A DNA stretch of 47,249 nt from an uncultured Prevotella sp. (GTDB lineage: Bacteria; Bacteroidota; Bacteroidia; Bacteroidales; Bacteroidaceae). Positions 38,969 through 47,249 of the stretch are shown piece by piece. The first letter of the stretch is position 1. Each line of letters begins with the position of its first letter. The position numbers and the translations under genes are program-made. The notes beneath the pieces are model-generated. The model did not search any database. It saw only the letters and a list, made by a program, of their open reading frames with translations, and was not told the DNA's origin. The stretch spans positions 1 to 47,249 of the forward strand of contig CAMVUM010000026.1 in the NCBI GenBank assembly GCA_947170725.1, given 5' to 3'.

Positions 38969-40774
38969 ATGAAGCAATATTATATAGGACTCACGATGTT
39001 GGCAGCTACTTTGGCTGCCACATCATGCTCCGACTTTGACGACTACAATGAGGTTCCGGCAGAGGCCAGCGTGGAAGCTACGCAGAGCCTTTGGGAAGCA
39101 ATCAACAGTCGTGAAAATCTCACGGAGTTTGCCGCTTTGGTCAAGAAGAGCGGTTATGACAAGGAGCTCTCTTCCTCACGTTTCTATACTGTGTGGGCTC
39201 CGATCAACGGAATGATAGACAGCAAGTGGGCCACTTTGGACAGTGCGACACTGCGTTTCCAGTTCATCGAGAACCACATCGCAGACTACAACCACTATAT
39301 CTCTGCTCCAGTCAACGAGCGTATCCGTACGGTCAATGAAAAGAGCTATACCTTCGCTGGAACACGTGATATGGCGACATTCGGCGATATCAGTATTTTC
39401 AAGAGCAACATCGCTGGAGTGAATGGTGTCATGCATCTTCTTGACGGCGAGGCTGTCTATCGTCCAAACCTTTATGAGTATTTGAAGGGCGAGAAGGATA
39501 ACAATACGCTGGCTGCTTATGTAATGGGATATGAGAATGAAATTCTTGATGAAAAGAACAGTGTTCTTGGTCCTATTATCGACGGTATTCAGACATACGA
39601 AGATTCCGTCATGGTTATCACCAATGCATATACCGAACGTATCAATGCCCTGCTGTCTGACGAGGACAGTACATACACCATGATTATTCCTACGAATGAA
39701 GCATGGGACGAAGCCTACTCGAAGATAAAGAACACCGTTAACTATGGAAACGGTACAATCAAGTCAACGTGCCATTACATGGACAATGTCACTCACCGTA
39801 CGGTTGAAGTGACAGCAGAAGTTGATGCCGCTTATTTGTCTGACTCTCTTGCAAAGAGATATCTGACCGACCATTTGGTGTTCAGCAATACCAACAACTA
39901 CAACAAGTGGCTGATGTCCGGTGCAGATCCAGCAAAGAATGACACATTGTACAGTACACGCAATAAAAAGTTCAGTTCTCCGTTGGAAGTCTTTGCTTAT
40001 CAGCAGGGTGAACCAATTAAGATGAGTAACGGCGAAGGCCGCATCGTGAGCAAGTTGAATTATTCTCCGTGGGAGTGGTATAAACCTGTTTCAGGTTCTA
40101 TGAATTATGCCGCCTATCAGAACTTCTCGGTGCCCAGGAATGTTACAGTTCGTTCACTACGCGAAGATTTGAGTAAAATTGTTAATTTCTCTGGTGCAGA
40201 TTTTACAATGGAATTTATTCCCAATGTCAATTTCACCTTGTTTGATGGAACATTGACCTCAGACCGCAACGTGTTCTTCAATCTTGTCGGTGTCCGTTCC
40301 GCAAGCTATCGTGTATATTGTATTGTAGTACCGCCGGATGCTGACCTTGATCATGCGTCATACGAGCCGGATCCTGAAATGAAGCAGTCGCTTTTCAATG
40401 CATCGTTGAGCTATTACAATCCGACAACAGGAAAGATAAGCGATCATTATTTCCTCCGTACCAATCCTGATGGAACGACAAAGAAGCCGTCAGCTTCTTC
40501 TGCGACTAGAGTAGGAGAAACAGAAGGTGACTATGCTTTCTTTAATGAATTGGGCAGAATTGATGCAGTCTATCTCGGCGATTTCACATTCCCTGCTTCT
40601 TATTATAACATTCAGTCAAATGACGTTAGCAAAGATCAGGTTTGTTGTCCTACGTTGACGATCACTGCTCCACGACAGAGCAAGGATGCGAAGGAGAATT
40701 ATACCCGTGCGTTGAGAATTTCCGGTATCGTATTGATTCCGACAGAACTTTCAAACTCTAATGAGACAAAATGA
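38969..40774 (+). CDS. fasciclin (FAS1) domain lipoprotein, third of the locus
   Basis: The 601-residue lipoprotein has lipobox AATSC (Cys20) followed by SDFDDYNE, an acidic stretch compatible with surface export. The FAS1 domains are weaker than in the first gene but traceable: FYTVWAPINGMIDSKW (about residue 73) with GVNGVMHLLDG, and YTMIIPTNEAWDEAY (about 236) with YLTDHLVFSN and GRIVSKLNYSP. The C-terminal 200 residues form a beta-rich domain (VTVRSLREDL, NVFFNLVGVRSASYRVYCIVVPP, RALRISGIVLIP). Its stop overlaps the start of the second SusC gene by 4 bp (ATGA), which ties it closely to that transporter. Confidence 0.75.
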   Translation: MKQYYIGLTMLAATLAATSCSDFDDYNEVPAEASVEATQSLWEAINSRENLTEFAALVKKSGYDKELSSSRFYTVWAPINGMIDSKWATLDSATLRFQFIENHIADYNHYISAPVNERIRTVNEKSYTFAGTRDMATFGDISIFKSNIAGVNGVMHLLDGEAVYRPNLYEYLKGEKDNNTLAAYVMGYENEILDEKNSVLGPIIDGIQTYEDSVMVITNAYTERINALLSDEDSTYTMIIPTNEAWDEAYSKIKNTVNYGNGTIKSTCHYMDNVTHRTVEVTAEVDAAYLSDSLAKRYLTDHLVFSNTNNYNKWLMSGADPAKNDTLYSTRNKKFSSPLEVFAYQQGEPIKMSNGEGRIVSKLNYSPWEWYKPVSGSMNYAAYQNFSVPRNVTVRSLREDLSKIVNFSGADFTMEFIPNVNFTLFDGTLTSDRNVFFNLVGVRSASYRVYCIVVPPDADLDHASYEPDPEMKQSLFNASLSYYNPTTGKISDHYFLRTNPDGTTKKPSASSATRVGETEGDYAFFNELGRIDAVYLGDFTFPASYYNIQSNDVSKDQVCCPTLTITAPRQSKDAKENYTRALRISGIVLIPTELSNSNETK

Positions 40775-43700
40775 TGAAAAGCACTAACGATATGAATAGA
40801 CTACAGAGACCGAGTCTCAGATTGGCTCTCTGTGCTTTGGCTTTCAGTGCAGCCATGCCTATGATGGGTCAGATGAAGACCCTCAAGGGAAAAGTGGTAG
40901 ACCATGCCTCAAAAGCGCCGCTTGCCGGTATTCAGCTTCAGGCGTTGGGTCAAATCCGTTACACAGCCATGACTGATGAGGATGGAACCTTCACGATAAA
41001 GGTTCCGGAGTACACCACAGCGCTCTATGTACATTCCGATGCCTATATGTCACAGCAGGTGTCCGTAGCGGCATACGATTCTACACAGACTGTTGCCATC
41101 GAGATGCTTAGCGACAAGTTTGCTCCCCTCTATGGAAAAGGCACTGACATCACGGCCAAGAATGAGTTTACTGTTACTCAGACCGCAGTTTCCGTTGATC
41201 AGGAAATTGGCAACAAGTTGGGTGCCGACATCCGTAGCATCGTACGTTCAGGAGTTGCAGAGGGAGGATCTGCCATGTTTATCCGCGGTCTCAATTCTAT
41301 CAACTCAAACAGCATGCCGCTGATTATTCTTGATGGTGTTGAGATTGACATGCAGTACACGCGTGCGTCGCTCCACGACGGTCATTTCTACAACATGTTG
41401 ACCAACATTTCTCCCGATGACATCGAGAAGGTGACAGTTCTCAAGAATGCCACTGCCCTCTATGGCTCCCGTGGTGCCAATGGTGTGATTCTTATTGATA
41501 CAAAGCGCGGTCAGAGTATGGCGACACGCATTGACGCCAACATTTCTGTCGGTGTGACTTTGGTGCCGCAGACCCAGACCATGATGAACGCCTCTCAGTA
41601 TCGCACTTATGCCTCCGAGATGCTCGGAACGATGTCGGAGCTGGAGGGACGTAACATTCCATTCCGTTTCCTCAACGACGACCCCAACGGATATTATTAT
41701 AACATATATCACAACAACACCGACTGGCAGGATTATATCTACAAGACAGCGTTGACCCAGAACTACAGCATCAACGTCCAGGGAGGTGATGACGTAGGTA
41801 TGTATAATCTTTCTGTCGGATATATGGACGCTGAGAACAGCGTGAAGAATACGGGCTTCAACCGTATGAACCTGCGTTTCAATACGGACATTGAGGTGTT
41901 CAAGGGCTTGCAGACAAAGTTCGACATTTCTATCGCCCGTACGAGCACCAAGCTCTTTGACGACGGATTCCCCTCTGATTTCTCTCAGAGCACCATCACG
42001 TCGCCTACAAACTTGGCTGCAATCAAGTCACCGCTCGTGACTCCGTATCAGTATAACAGCGTTGTTGGCGGTTTCACAAGCCTCCTGAGCAGCTATGATG
42101 ATATCTTCAGCCAGATTGACAACGGTGCTAAGTATTCTCTGGCAAACCCGATGTCCATAATTCTGAACGGCGAGGGTGACAACAAGAACATCGTCGAGAA
42201 CACCAACTTCAGCGTGCGTCTTGCTCCCACCTATACGTTTAAGAACGGTATCAAGCTCGGTGCATCGGTAAGCTATGTGCTCAACCGTAACACACAGCGT
42301 TACTTCCGTCCTTACGAGGGTGTGCCGCCGTTCTATATTGAGGGCGTAAACACGGTTTACAGCAAGGTAGGCTCACTCTTCGCTGAGGAGCGCAATATGG
42401 CAGCCAACGGATTTGTCGCATGGGCGAAGAATCTTGACCGTCATTATCTTGGTGCGACAGCCGGCTTCCGCTACAACAACTTCTCTTTGGACGCCAACAA
42501 CCTGAGCACGGAGTTCACCTCCGAGACAGACGACAAGAACCCGCAGCTTCAGGCAAGCGGCGGTGCGACAAAAGGTATCAACGAAAGTTGGACAAACATC
42601 CAGTGGTACGGTTCAGTTGATTATAACTACATGAACCGCTATTTTGCAACAGTTTCCCTGCTCGGTGAGGCCAACAGCCGTTTCGGTGAGAATGCCAACG
42701 GTCTTGGACTCTTCGGTGTTCAGTGGGCTCTCTTCCCCAGCGTTCAGCTTGGTTGGGTCATGACCAACGAGAAGTGGTTCCCGAAGAACTCCGGAGTCAA
42801 CTATCTGCGTCTGAGCGCCGGCTTCGATATGAGCGGAAATGACGACATTGACAATTATGCCGCCCGCAGCAGCTACAGCGCCGTTCTTTTCCACAATTCA
42901 AAGACAGGTCTTCAGCTGACGAACATCGGTAATGACGAAATCCAGTGGGAAACAACAACGAAATGGAATATCGGTCTCCAGTCACGTTTCCTCAACAACC
43001 GTCTCGCCGTCAACTTCGACTACTATATCCACAACACCTCTAATCTGCTCACGCTGCAGACTTTCAGCAATCCCGTGGCCGGTATAAACAGCTACTGGTG
43101 CAACGGAGGCGAGCTGCGCAACACCGGTTATGAGGTTACCGTTTCTGGAAAGCCTGTTGTGACGAAAGACTGGAGCGTGGAGATTGGAGCTTCTGTCGGC
43201 CACTATAAGAATGAGGTTACAAAGTTGCCCGACGGCAATTTCGAGACAAACGTCTACGGAGCTTCCATGCTCACTTCTGTCGGCAATCCCGTAGGTCTGT
43301 TCTACGGCTATAAGACCGCAGGTGTCTTTGCTGACGATGTAGCGGCAAGCACAGCCGGCAAGGATGGCTATCTCTATATGGAGGATGCTGCCGGAGCGCA
43401 CAAGAACTTCTATGCCGGCGACATTCATTTTGTAGACCTCAATGGCGACGGAATGATTGACGACAGCGACCGCACCATCATCGGTGATCCCAACCCCGAT
43501 ATCTACGGAAACATCTTTGCTTCCGTGAACTGGAAGGATCTCACCCTCAGCCTCGGTTTCAACTACAGCCTTGGCAATGATGTCTATAACTACCAGCGTT
43601 CAATCCTCAACAGCGGCGCTTCTCTCTACAACCAGCAGGTTGCTGAGGTCAGCCACTGGCGCTATGAGGGTCAGCAGACTGAGCTGCCGCGTGTTGCATA

Positions 43701-43989
43701 CGGCGACCCCATGGGCAACAACCGTTTCAGCGACCGCTGGATAGAGGACGGAAGCTATCTGCGTCTCAAGACAGTGAACCTCTCTTATCGCGTTCCTGTC
43801 CCCAGCTCATGGACATGGCTCCAGGGACTCACAGTATGGGCCGAGGCTCACAACCTGTTCACCCTGACCAAATATACAGGCAATGACCCTGAGTTCAGCA
43901 TTGGCAACAGTGTCTACTATCAGGGCATAGACTGTGGAACATTGGCTCAGAGCCGTTCGTTTACATTTGGAGTAAAGATTAACTTGTAA
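40771..43989 (+). CDS. SusC-family TonB-dependent receptor (second pair)
   Basis: The 1072-residue barrel begins after a signal peptide (LRLALCALAFSAAMPMMGQ). It shows the regulatory-like domain (LKGKVVDHASKAPLAGIQLQ..., about 35-110), the plug segment (AEGGSAMFIRGLNSINSNSMPLIILDGVEID, VTVLKNATALYGSRGANGVILIDTKRG) and a barrel ending in FTFGVKINL. The ATG at 40771 overlaps the preceding stop. Starts at 40774 or 40792 (MNRLQRP) are also possible and would not change the mature protein. Its regulatory domain and plug differ clearly from the first SusC, so the pairs are not recent duplicates. The plug keeps the signature DG-V-E. Confidence 0.96.
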   Translation: MMKSTNDMNRLQRPSLRLALCALAFSAAMPMMGQMKTLKGKVVDHASKAPLAGIQLQALGQIRYTAMTDEDGTFTIKVPEYTTALYVHSDAYMSQQVSVAAYDSTQTVAIEMLSDKFAPLYGKGTDITAKNEFTVTQTAVSVDQEIGNKLGADIRSIVRSGVAEGGSAMFIRGLNSINSNSMPLIILDGVEIDMQYTRASLHDGHFYNMLTNISPDDIEKVTVLKNATALYGSRGANGVILIDTKRGQSMATRIDANISVGVTLVPQTQTMMNASQYRTYASEMLGTMSELEGRNIPFRFLNDDPNGYYYNIYHNNTDWQDYIYKTALTQNYSINVQGGDDVGMYNLSVGYMDAENSVKNTGFNRMNLRFNTDIEVFKGLQTKFDISIARTSTKLFDDGFPSDFSQSTITSPTNLAAIKSPLVTPYQYNSVVGGFTSLLSSYDDIFSQIDNGAKYSLANPMSIILNGEGDNKNIVENTNFSVRLAPTYTFKNGIKLGASVSYVLNRNTQRYFRPYEGVPPFYIEGVNTVYSKVGSLFAEERNMAANGFVAWAKNLDRHYLGATAGFRYNNFSLDANNLSTEFTSETDDKNPQLQASGGATKGINESWTNIQWYGSVDYNYMNRYFATVSLLGEANSRFGENANGLGLFGVQWALFPSVQLGWVMTNEKWFPKNSGVNYLRLSAGFDMSGNDDIDNYAARSSYSAVLFHNSKTGLQLTNIGNDEIQWETTTKWNIGLQSRFLNNRLAVNFDYYIHNTSNLLTLQTFSNPVAGINSYWCNGGELRNTGYEVTVSGKPVVTKDWSVEIGASVGHYKNEVTKLPDGNFETNVYGASMLTSVGNPVGLFYGYKTAGVFADDVAASTAGKDGYLYMEDAAGAHKNFYAGDIHFVDLNGDGMIDDSDRTIIGDPNPDIYGNIFASVNWKDLTLSLGFNYSLGNDVYNYQRSILNSGASLYNQQVAEVSHWRYEGQQTELPRVAYGDPMGNNRFSDRWIEDGSYLRLKTVNLSYRVPVPSSWTWLQGLTVWAEAHNLFTLTKYTGNDPEFSIGNSVYYQGIDCGTLAQSRSFTFGVKINL

Positions 43990-43999
43990 TATCAACGAT

Positions 44000-45952
44000 A
44001 TGAAGAAAATAATGATAGCCATTGCGGCAGTGATGGGTCTCGGCTCATTGTTCAGCTGCTCTGATATGCTCGAAACAGAGAGTACACAGCGTCTTTTCGA
44101 TCCGTCTCTTGATCAGAAGACCGACTCTATGTACTACGCCTTCGGCGTGCTGCAGGCATTGCAGGGCGTGGCAGACCAATACTATATGCAGGGAGAAATG
44201 CGCGGTGACCTTGTCAAGGTCATACCGAACTTGACGGACAAGAACCTGCAGGAACTGGCCAATTTCTCGGCCACTACCACTAACAAGTATGACAGTGCCT
44301 ACCAGTACTATCGTGTCATCAACAACTGCAACTATTACATCGCTCATCGCGACACAACTCTTCTCACCGGTAGCACATTGGTGGCAAAGAACGAGTATGT
44401 GGCCATCAAGGCCATCCGTGCCTGGGCTTATCTGCAGTTGGTGCGCAACTACGGCAGCGTGCCTTTTGTGACGGAGCCGCTGACATCAATCTCTCAGATT
44501 GAATCAACCGATTTCCCCATGTTGGACATCAACGGAATCGTTTCGGAACTTGCTCCAGACCTTGCCCAGTATACCGGAACTCCGTGTCCTGATCATGGAG
44601 ATTTTGCTATCGGTTCGACCAACTGGGGCTCAAGTATGACTATATCGTCAGATCTCTTTTATATTCCTGTAGATGTTATTCTTGGAGATCTCTATCTTGA
44701 GAACAATGACTATGCCAATGCTGTGAAGTATTATGTCAATTTCCTTACGCAGGTCTCTACGGAGAACACCCGTGTTCCGCGTTACGTTGCAACACCTTCT
44801 TTCATAGGGTTTAATAGTATACCACCTGAAAATTATGGAGGTTGTCATTTTGTGGGTAGTATTACTTATGGTTATTCTAACATCTTTGGAATGACTTCGG
44901 GTGTTTATGATAATATATCATTTATCCAGATGCCGATGAACAAGTTGCAGGGTATAACAACCATGCTGCCTTCCTACTATGGATATGACTTTTACGCGTC
45001 GACAGAGAAAGAACTATTTAATCCGGACAACATTCAGTTGAATCCAGCAGATTCTTACATAGAGTTGGTTGATACCACATCTTTCTATTATAGTATTGCT
45101 GGTGGAAACGGTGCTGTGGGGTCGGCTCAGATTGGTGATATGCGCTTTGACAATTATGCCAGGACTATGACTATGAGTGAAGACGAAGAATATACTTTTA
45201 TTCAGAAATGTATTCTTGCCCGTGTATTCCTTTATCGCACTGCTACAGTATGGCTCCATTTGGCAGAGGCTCTCAACCGTCTTGGACATCCGGATCTTGC
45301 TTTCGCTATCCTCAAGGATGGACTTTCTGATGCAGTGATTGATTATGCAGTGATGAGAGAGGATGAAAATGAGACGCTTGGTTATATCACAGAGGATAGT
45401 AAGAAACTCATAACAGAGACCTATCCTTTGCTGTCTACTGCTAATATCGCTAAATTCCCGAAGGCATCGTCACTCGGAATTCATGCTCGTGGTTGTGGTA
45501 TGACTGCTGATTATGATGCCAACGACAACTATACTCCTGGTCTCACTCCCTATCAGCTCGGCCGGATTGCCGGTTACAAGTTGAACTATCTGAAGAATAA
45601 GTTCCCTGAGGTAGCGGGCAAGATTGATATCGCTGCTCTTGAAGAGAATGGTTATCTCTCGAAGGTGATTGAAGGCAAACCGCTTCCGGAATCTGAGACA
45701 GAGATCAATTACACTCTCTCAAAGGCTGATGTAATCAACGCTGTCGAGGATTTGCTCTGTGACGAGTATGCTTTGGAGTTCGCTTTCGAGGGAACACGAT
45801 ACTACGACCTCATGCGTCTGGCCCGTCACAAGAATGCCGATTTACATTACGGTGCAAACTTTGGTGGTATTTGGCTAAAAGACAAACTCAAGGATAAGAA
45901 TCCTAAGAAGGACCTTAGCAATATCGACAACTGGTATCTGCCCTTCAAGTAA
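44000..45952 (+). CDS. SusD-family lipoprotein (second pair)
   Basis: The 650-residue lipoprotein has lipobox LFSC (Cys20) followed by SDMLETEST. It has SusD features: YYRVINNCNYYIAHRD, KAIRAWAYLQLVRNYGSVPFVTEPL, YRTATVWLHLAEALNRLG and LLCDEYALEFAFEGTRYYDLMRLARHK near the end, then NIDNWYLPFK. It is longer than the first SusD by about 70 residues, with an internal insert around residues 190-330 rich in Tyr and Phe. It starts 10 bp after susC and is the last gene, followed by the terminator at 46076-46115. Confidence 0.96.
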   Translation: MKKIMIAIAAVMGLGSLFSCSDMLETESTQRLFDPSLDQKTDSMYYAFGVLQALQGVADQYYMQGEMRGDLVKVIPNLTDKNLQELANFSATTTNKYDSAYQYYRVINNCNYYIAHRDTTLLTGSTLVAKNEYVAIKAIRAWAYLQLVRNYGSVPFVTEPLTSISQIESTDFPMLDINGIVSELAPDLAQYTGTPCPDHGDFAIGSTNWGSSMTISSDLFYIPVDVILGDLYLENNDYANAVKYYVNFLTQVSTENTRVPRYVATPSFIGFNSIPPENYGGCHFVGSITYGYSNIFGMTSGVYDNISFIQMPMNKLQGITTMLPSYYGYDFYASTEKELFNPDNIQLNPADSYIELVDTTSFYYSIAGGNGAVGSAQIGDMRFDNYARTMTMSEDEEYTFIQKCILARVFLYRTATVWLHLAEALNRLGHPDLAFAILKDGLSDAVIDYAVMREDENETLGYITEDSKKLITETYPLLSTANIAKFPKASSLGIHARGCGMTADYDANDNYTPGLTPYQLGRIAGYKLNYLKNKFPEVAGKIDIAALEENGYLSKVIEGKPLPESETEINYTLSKADVINAVEDLLCDEYALEFAFEGTRYYDLMRLARHKNADLHYGANFGGIWLKDKLKDKNPKKDLSNIDNWYLPFK

Positions 45953-46075
45953 GAAAAGTCGGATGAGGGAGAACTGCTCACTATATGGGCCGAACTCATT
46001 TCATAAGAGACGACTCTCAATAAGAACAAATCTTCATTATAAGAAGTTATTTCTTTTTGAGATTACATATTAATA

Positions 46076-46115
46076 AAAAAAACGCTGCGTCAGTCAATAG
46101 ACGCAGCGTTTTTTT
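46076..46115 (+). terminator. strong terminator closing the fasciclin/SusCD operon
   Basis: AAAAAAACGCTGCGTC (46076-46091) and its perfect complement (46100-46115) form a 16-bp stem with an 8-nt loop, ending in seven T. The flanking A-run makes it work in both directions. Confidence 0.95.
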
Positions 46116-46165
46116 ATGTCCGGATATAGATGTTCATTCATAAGGTTCTTGCAAAACCATTAAAT

Positions 46166-46241
46166 TGTAGGGACGTGCCTTTGGCACGTGTTGGCGTAAA
46201 TGAGTTGATATTCAAAAAAATCGCAAAGCAATGTTCCTACA
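46166..46241. repeat. REP/BIME-like element, copy 2 (inverted relative to copy 1)
   Basis: The 76-bp element runs from TGTAGGGACGTGCC to GTTCCTACA. It contains the ACGTGCC-TTT-GGCACGT palindrome and GAGTTGATATTCAAAAA, and matches the reverse complement of 28138-28210 over its whole length. It lies 50 bp after the operon terminator. A further AATTGTAGGG at 46251-46260 may be a third, truncated start. Confidence 0.85.
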
Positions 46242-46447
46242 ATTTGGGTAAATTGTAGGGTGGGGCTTTAAACTGTTAAAACTCGGAATAAATCAGACAA
46301 ATGCCTTCAAATCCTTACGATATTCTGAAATTATTTTCCCGAGGGCGTAAAATCGTGAGTTTTGCACGTGCATCTTTTATACCTTGACCTACAGTGTGTT
46401 GCATCATTTTTTAATGAAAGTGTGCAAGTTTTTGTGCGCTTTTATTC

Positions 46448-46536
46448 TGCCGTAAGGGCCTTACGGCATTGCAGCGGGACTGCCATTGGAAGATAACGGG
46501 GCTGCCGCCGTCTTCCAACAACGGCCCTGTTGGAAG
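46448..46536. repeat. cluster of three hairpins, two of them mutually exclusive
   Basis: TGCCGTAAG (46448-46456) pairs with CTTACGGCA (46460-46468) around 3 nt. TTGGAAGA (46486-46493) can pair with TCTTCCAA (46511-46518). CTTCCAACA (46512-46520) can also pair with TGTTGGAAG (46528-46536). The last two share bases, so only one can form. No promoter or gene is apparent. Confidence 0.7.
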
Positions 46537-46915
46537 CCCGGGAGGCTCTCCTTGGTCGGCAACGGACAATTTTTTTTGGAAAAACGGGGCCGAAACTGCA
46601 CTCCTCCGGCGTTACCACCGTTTTGTCGTTTCTATTTTGCGATTTTTCAAGTGTTAAATTCCGTGATATAAAATGACAGAGCTTGCTGCTGAAAATCAAT
46701 CGGTGGCGGCAGTTCGTGAAAATCTTCCGTTTCCCCGTGCCCACTATTCCTACATATACCTTATATATAATTAGGTCACAGCAGAAATCTATTTTAATTC
46801 GATCTTGAGTATCATACCGGAAAGGGGTAAAAGCACGAAATCCAGCGTAAAATCACCTTGTTCGTCTTTTCGTACTATTAAATCAGTCTTTTGTCAAGAA
46901 TCCGGTTCTTCCGAT

Positions 46916-47140
46916 ATTTGGAGTGGGCCTCCGCATGCTCCTCCACAGGTCTTTCGCCAAAATGAGGTTGTTCTTCTGGCATTTGGAATGATACAGCTGT
47001 ATGTTCCTCCACAGGGTAGGGACATAGTCTTGTCTTTGTCTGCAGTCAAAATGTTTAATCCCAATCTGTCGTTTGCGGACAAAGACGGCGGACAAAGACA
47101 AGCAAAAGAAGGAGCATGCGGTGGTATCACTCCAAATGCC
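46916..47140. repeat. three copies of a 33-bp motif, forming a long inverted repeat
   Basis: Copies at 46916-46948 and 46981-47014 (+) and about 47109-47140 (-) share ATTTGGA, GC-rich middle, (C/T)GCATG or GTATG, and CTCC(T). The second copy plus CTTGTCTTTGTC (47029-47040) is mirrored by GACAAAGACAAG (47091-47102) and the third copy. The whole from 46979 to 47140 is thus an imperfect inverted repeat with arms of 50-62 bp and a central part of about 50 bp. Confidence 0.75.
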
Positions 47141-47249
47141 GGATGAACCCCCAAATTCCTTTTTTTTGCCTTTAAAACAGCTGATTTTGTCATGAAAAGC
47201 GAAAATTTTGCATATTTTTCGAAATTTCTTCTAAAATTATTTGGTTGGT

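Larger units (their letters stand above)
46242..47249. other. gene-free 1-kb end region
   Basis: I find no gene with a family motif here. The frames of 60-113 codons overlap each other on both strands and follow repeats. The region holds hairpins (46448-46536) and an inverted repeat (46916-47140), and becomes A/T-rich at the right edge. Confidence 0.6.

Noticed and set aside
46805..47146. 113-codon + strand frame at the right edge
   Set aside because: Composed largely of the inverted-repeat copies, with no recognisable protein features and overlapping frames on both strands.

Overview
The window comes from a Bacteroidota (Bacteroidales) chromosome, most likely a Prevotella-like gut or rumen commensal. 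The evidence is two SusC/SusD pairs, Bacteroides-type promoters (TTTG, about 19 nt, TAnnTTTG), Prevotella-style C-terminal secretion tails on exported proteins, and pectin-directed CAZymes. No tRNA, rRNA, integrase, transposase gene or CRISPR array was seen. Every supported gene is on the + strand.

Layout. (1) 1-2300: a partial hypothetical gene, a secreted protein with a C-terminal sorting-like tail, and an intergenic stretch with short tandem repeats, including four 19-bp near-palindromes at a 22-bp period. (2) 2330-8793: a thiamine operon with promoter, TPP riboswitch, a long structured leader, then thiG, thiS, thiH, thiD, thiE, thiC and a second ThiE/TenI-like gene. No thiF is present. 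ThiH (tyrosine-dependent radical SAM) fits an anaerobe. (3) 8794-13189: a GNAT acetyltransferase, a small exported protein, a modular GH43 arabinanase-like protein and an MgtC-family membrane protein, separated by 20-21-bp tandem duplications. (4) 13337-18607: purL, whose stop codon lies in a terminator-like hairpin, and a two-gene chromate-type transporter. (5) 18713-24539: a second GH43 endo-arabinanase-like enzyme and a large PL11 rhamnogalacturonan lyase carrying autotransporter-type beta repeats and a sorting tail. Together with the first GH43 these point to rhamnogalacturonan-I and arabinan (pectin) breakdown. (6) 24551-28070: a strongly structured candidate RNA, then a large secreted multidomain protein ending in a 30-bp-stem terminator. 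(7) 28449-46115: a 17-kb Sus-like locus in the order fasciclin(4 domains)-SusC-SusD-fasciclin-fasciclin-SusC-SusD, with a promoter in front and a strong terminator behind. It has no glycoside hydrolase or regulator inside. (8) 46116-47249: gene-free, with hairpins and inverted repeats.

The most unusual items are the doubled fasciclin/SusCD locus bracketed by two inverted copies of a GTAG-ended REP/BIME-like repeat (28138-28210 and 46166-46241), the structured RNA candidate at 24551-24785, and in-frame low-complexity insertions in the otherwise conserved enzymes ThiD and PurL. Functions are assigned by reading motifs only; no database search was run.
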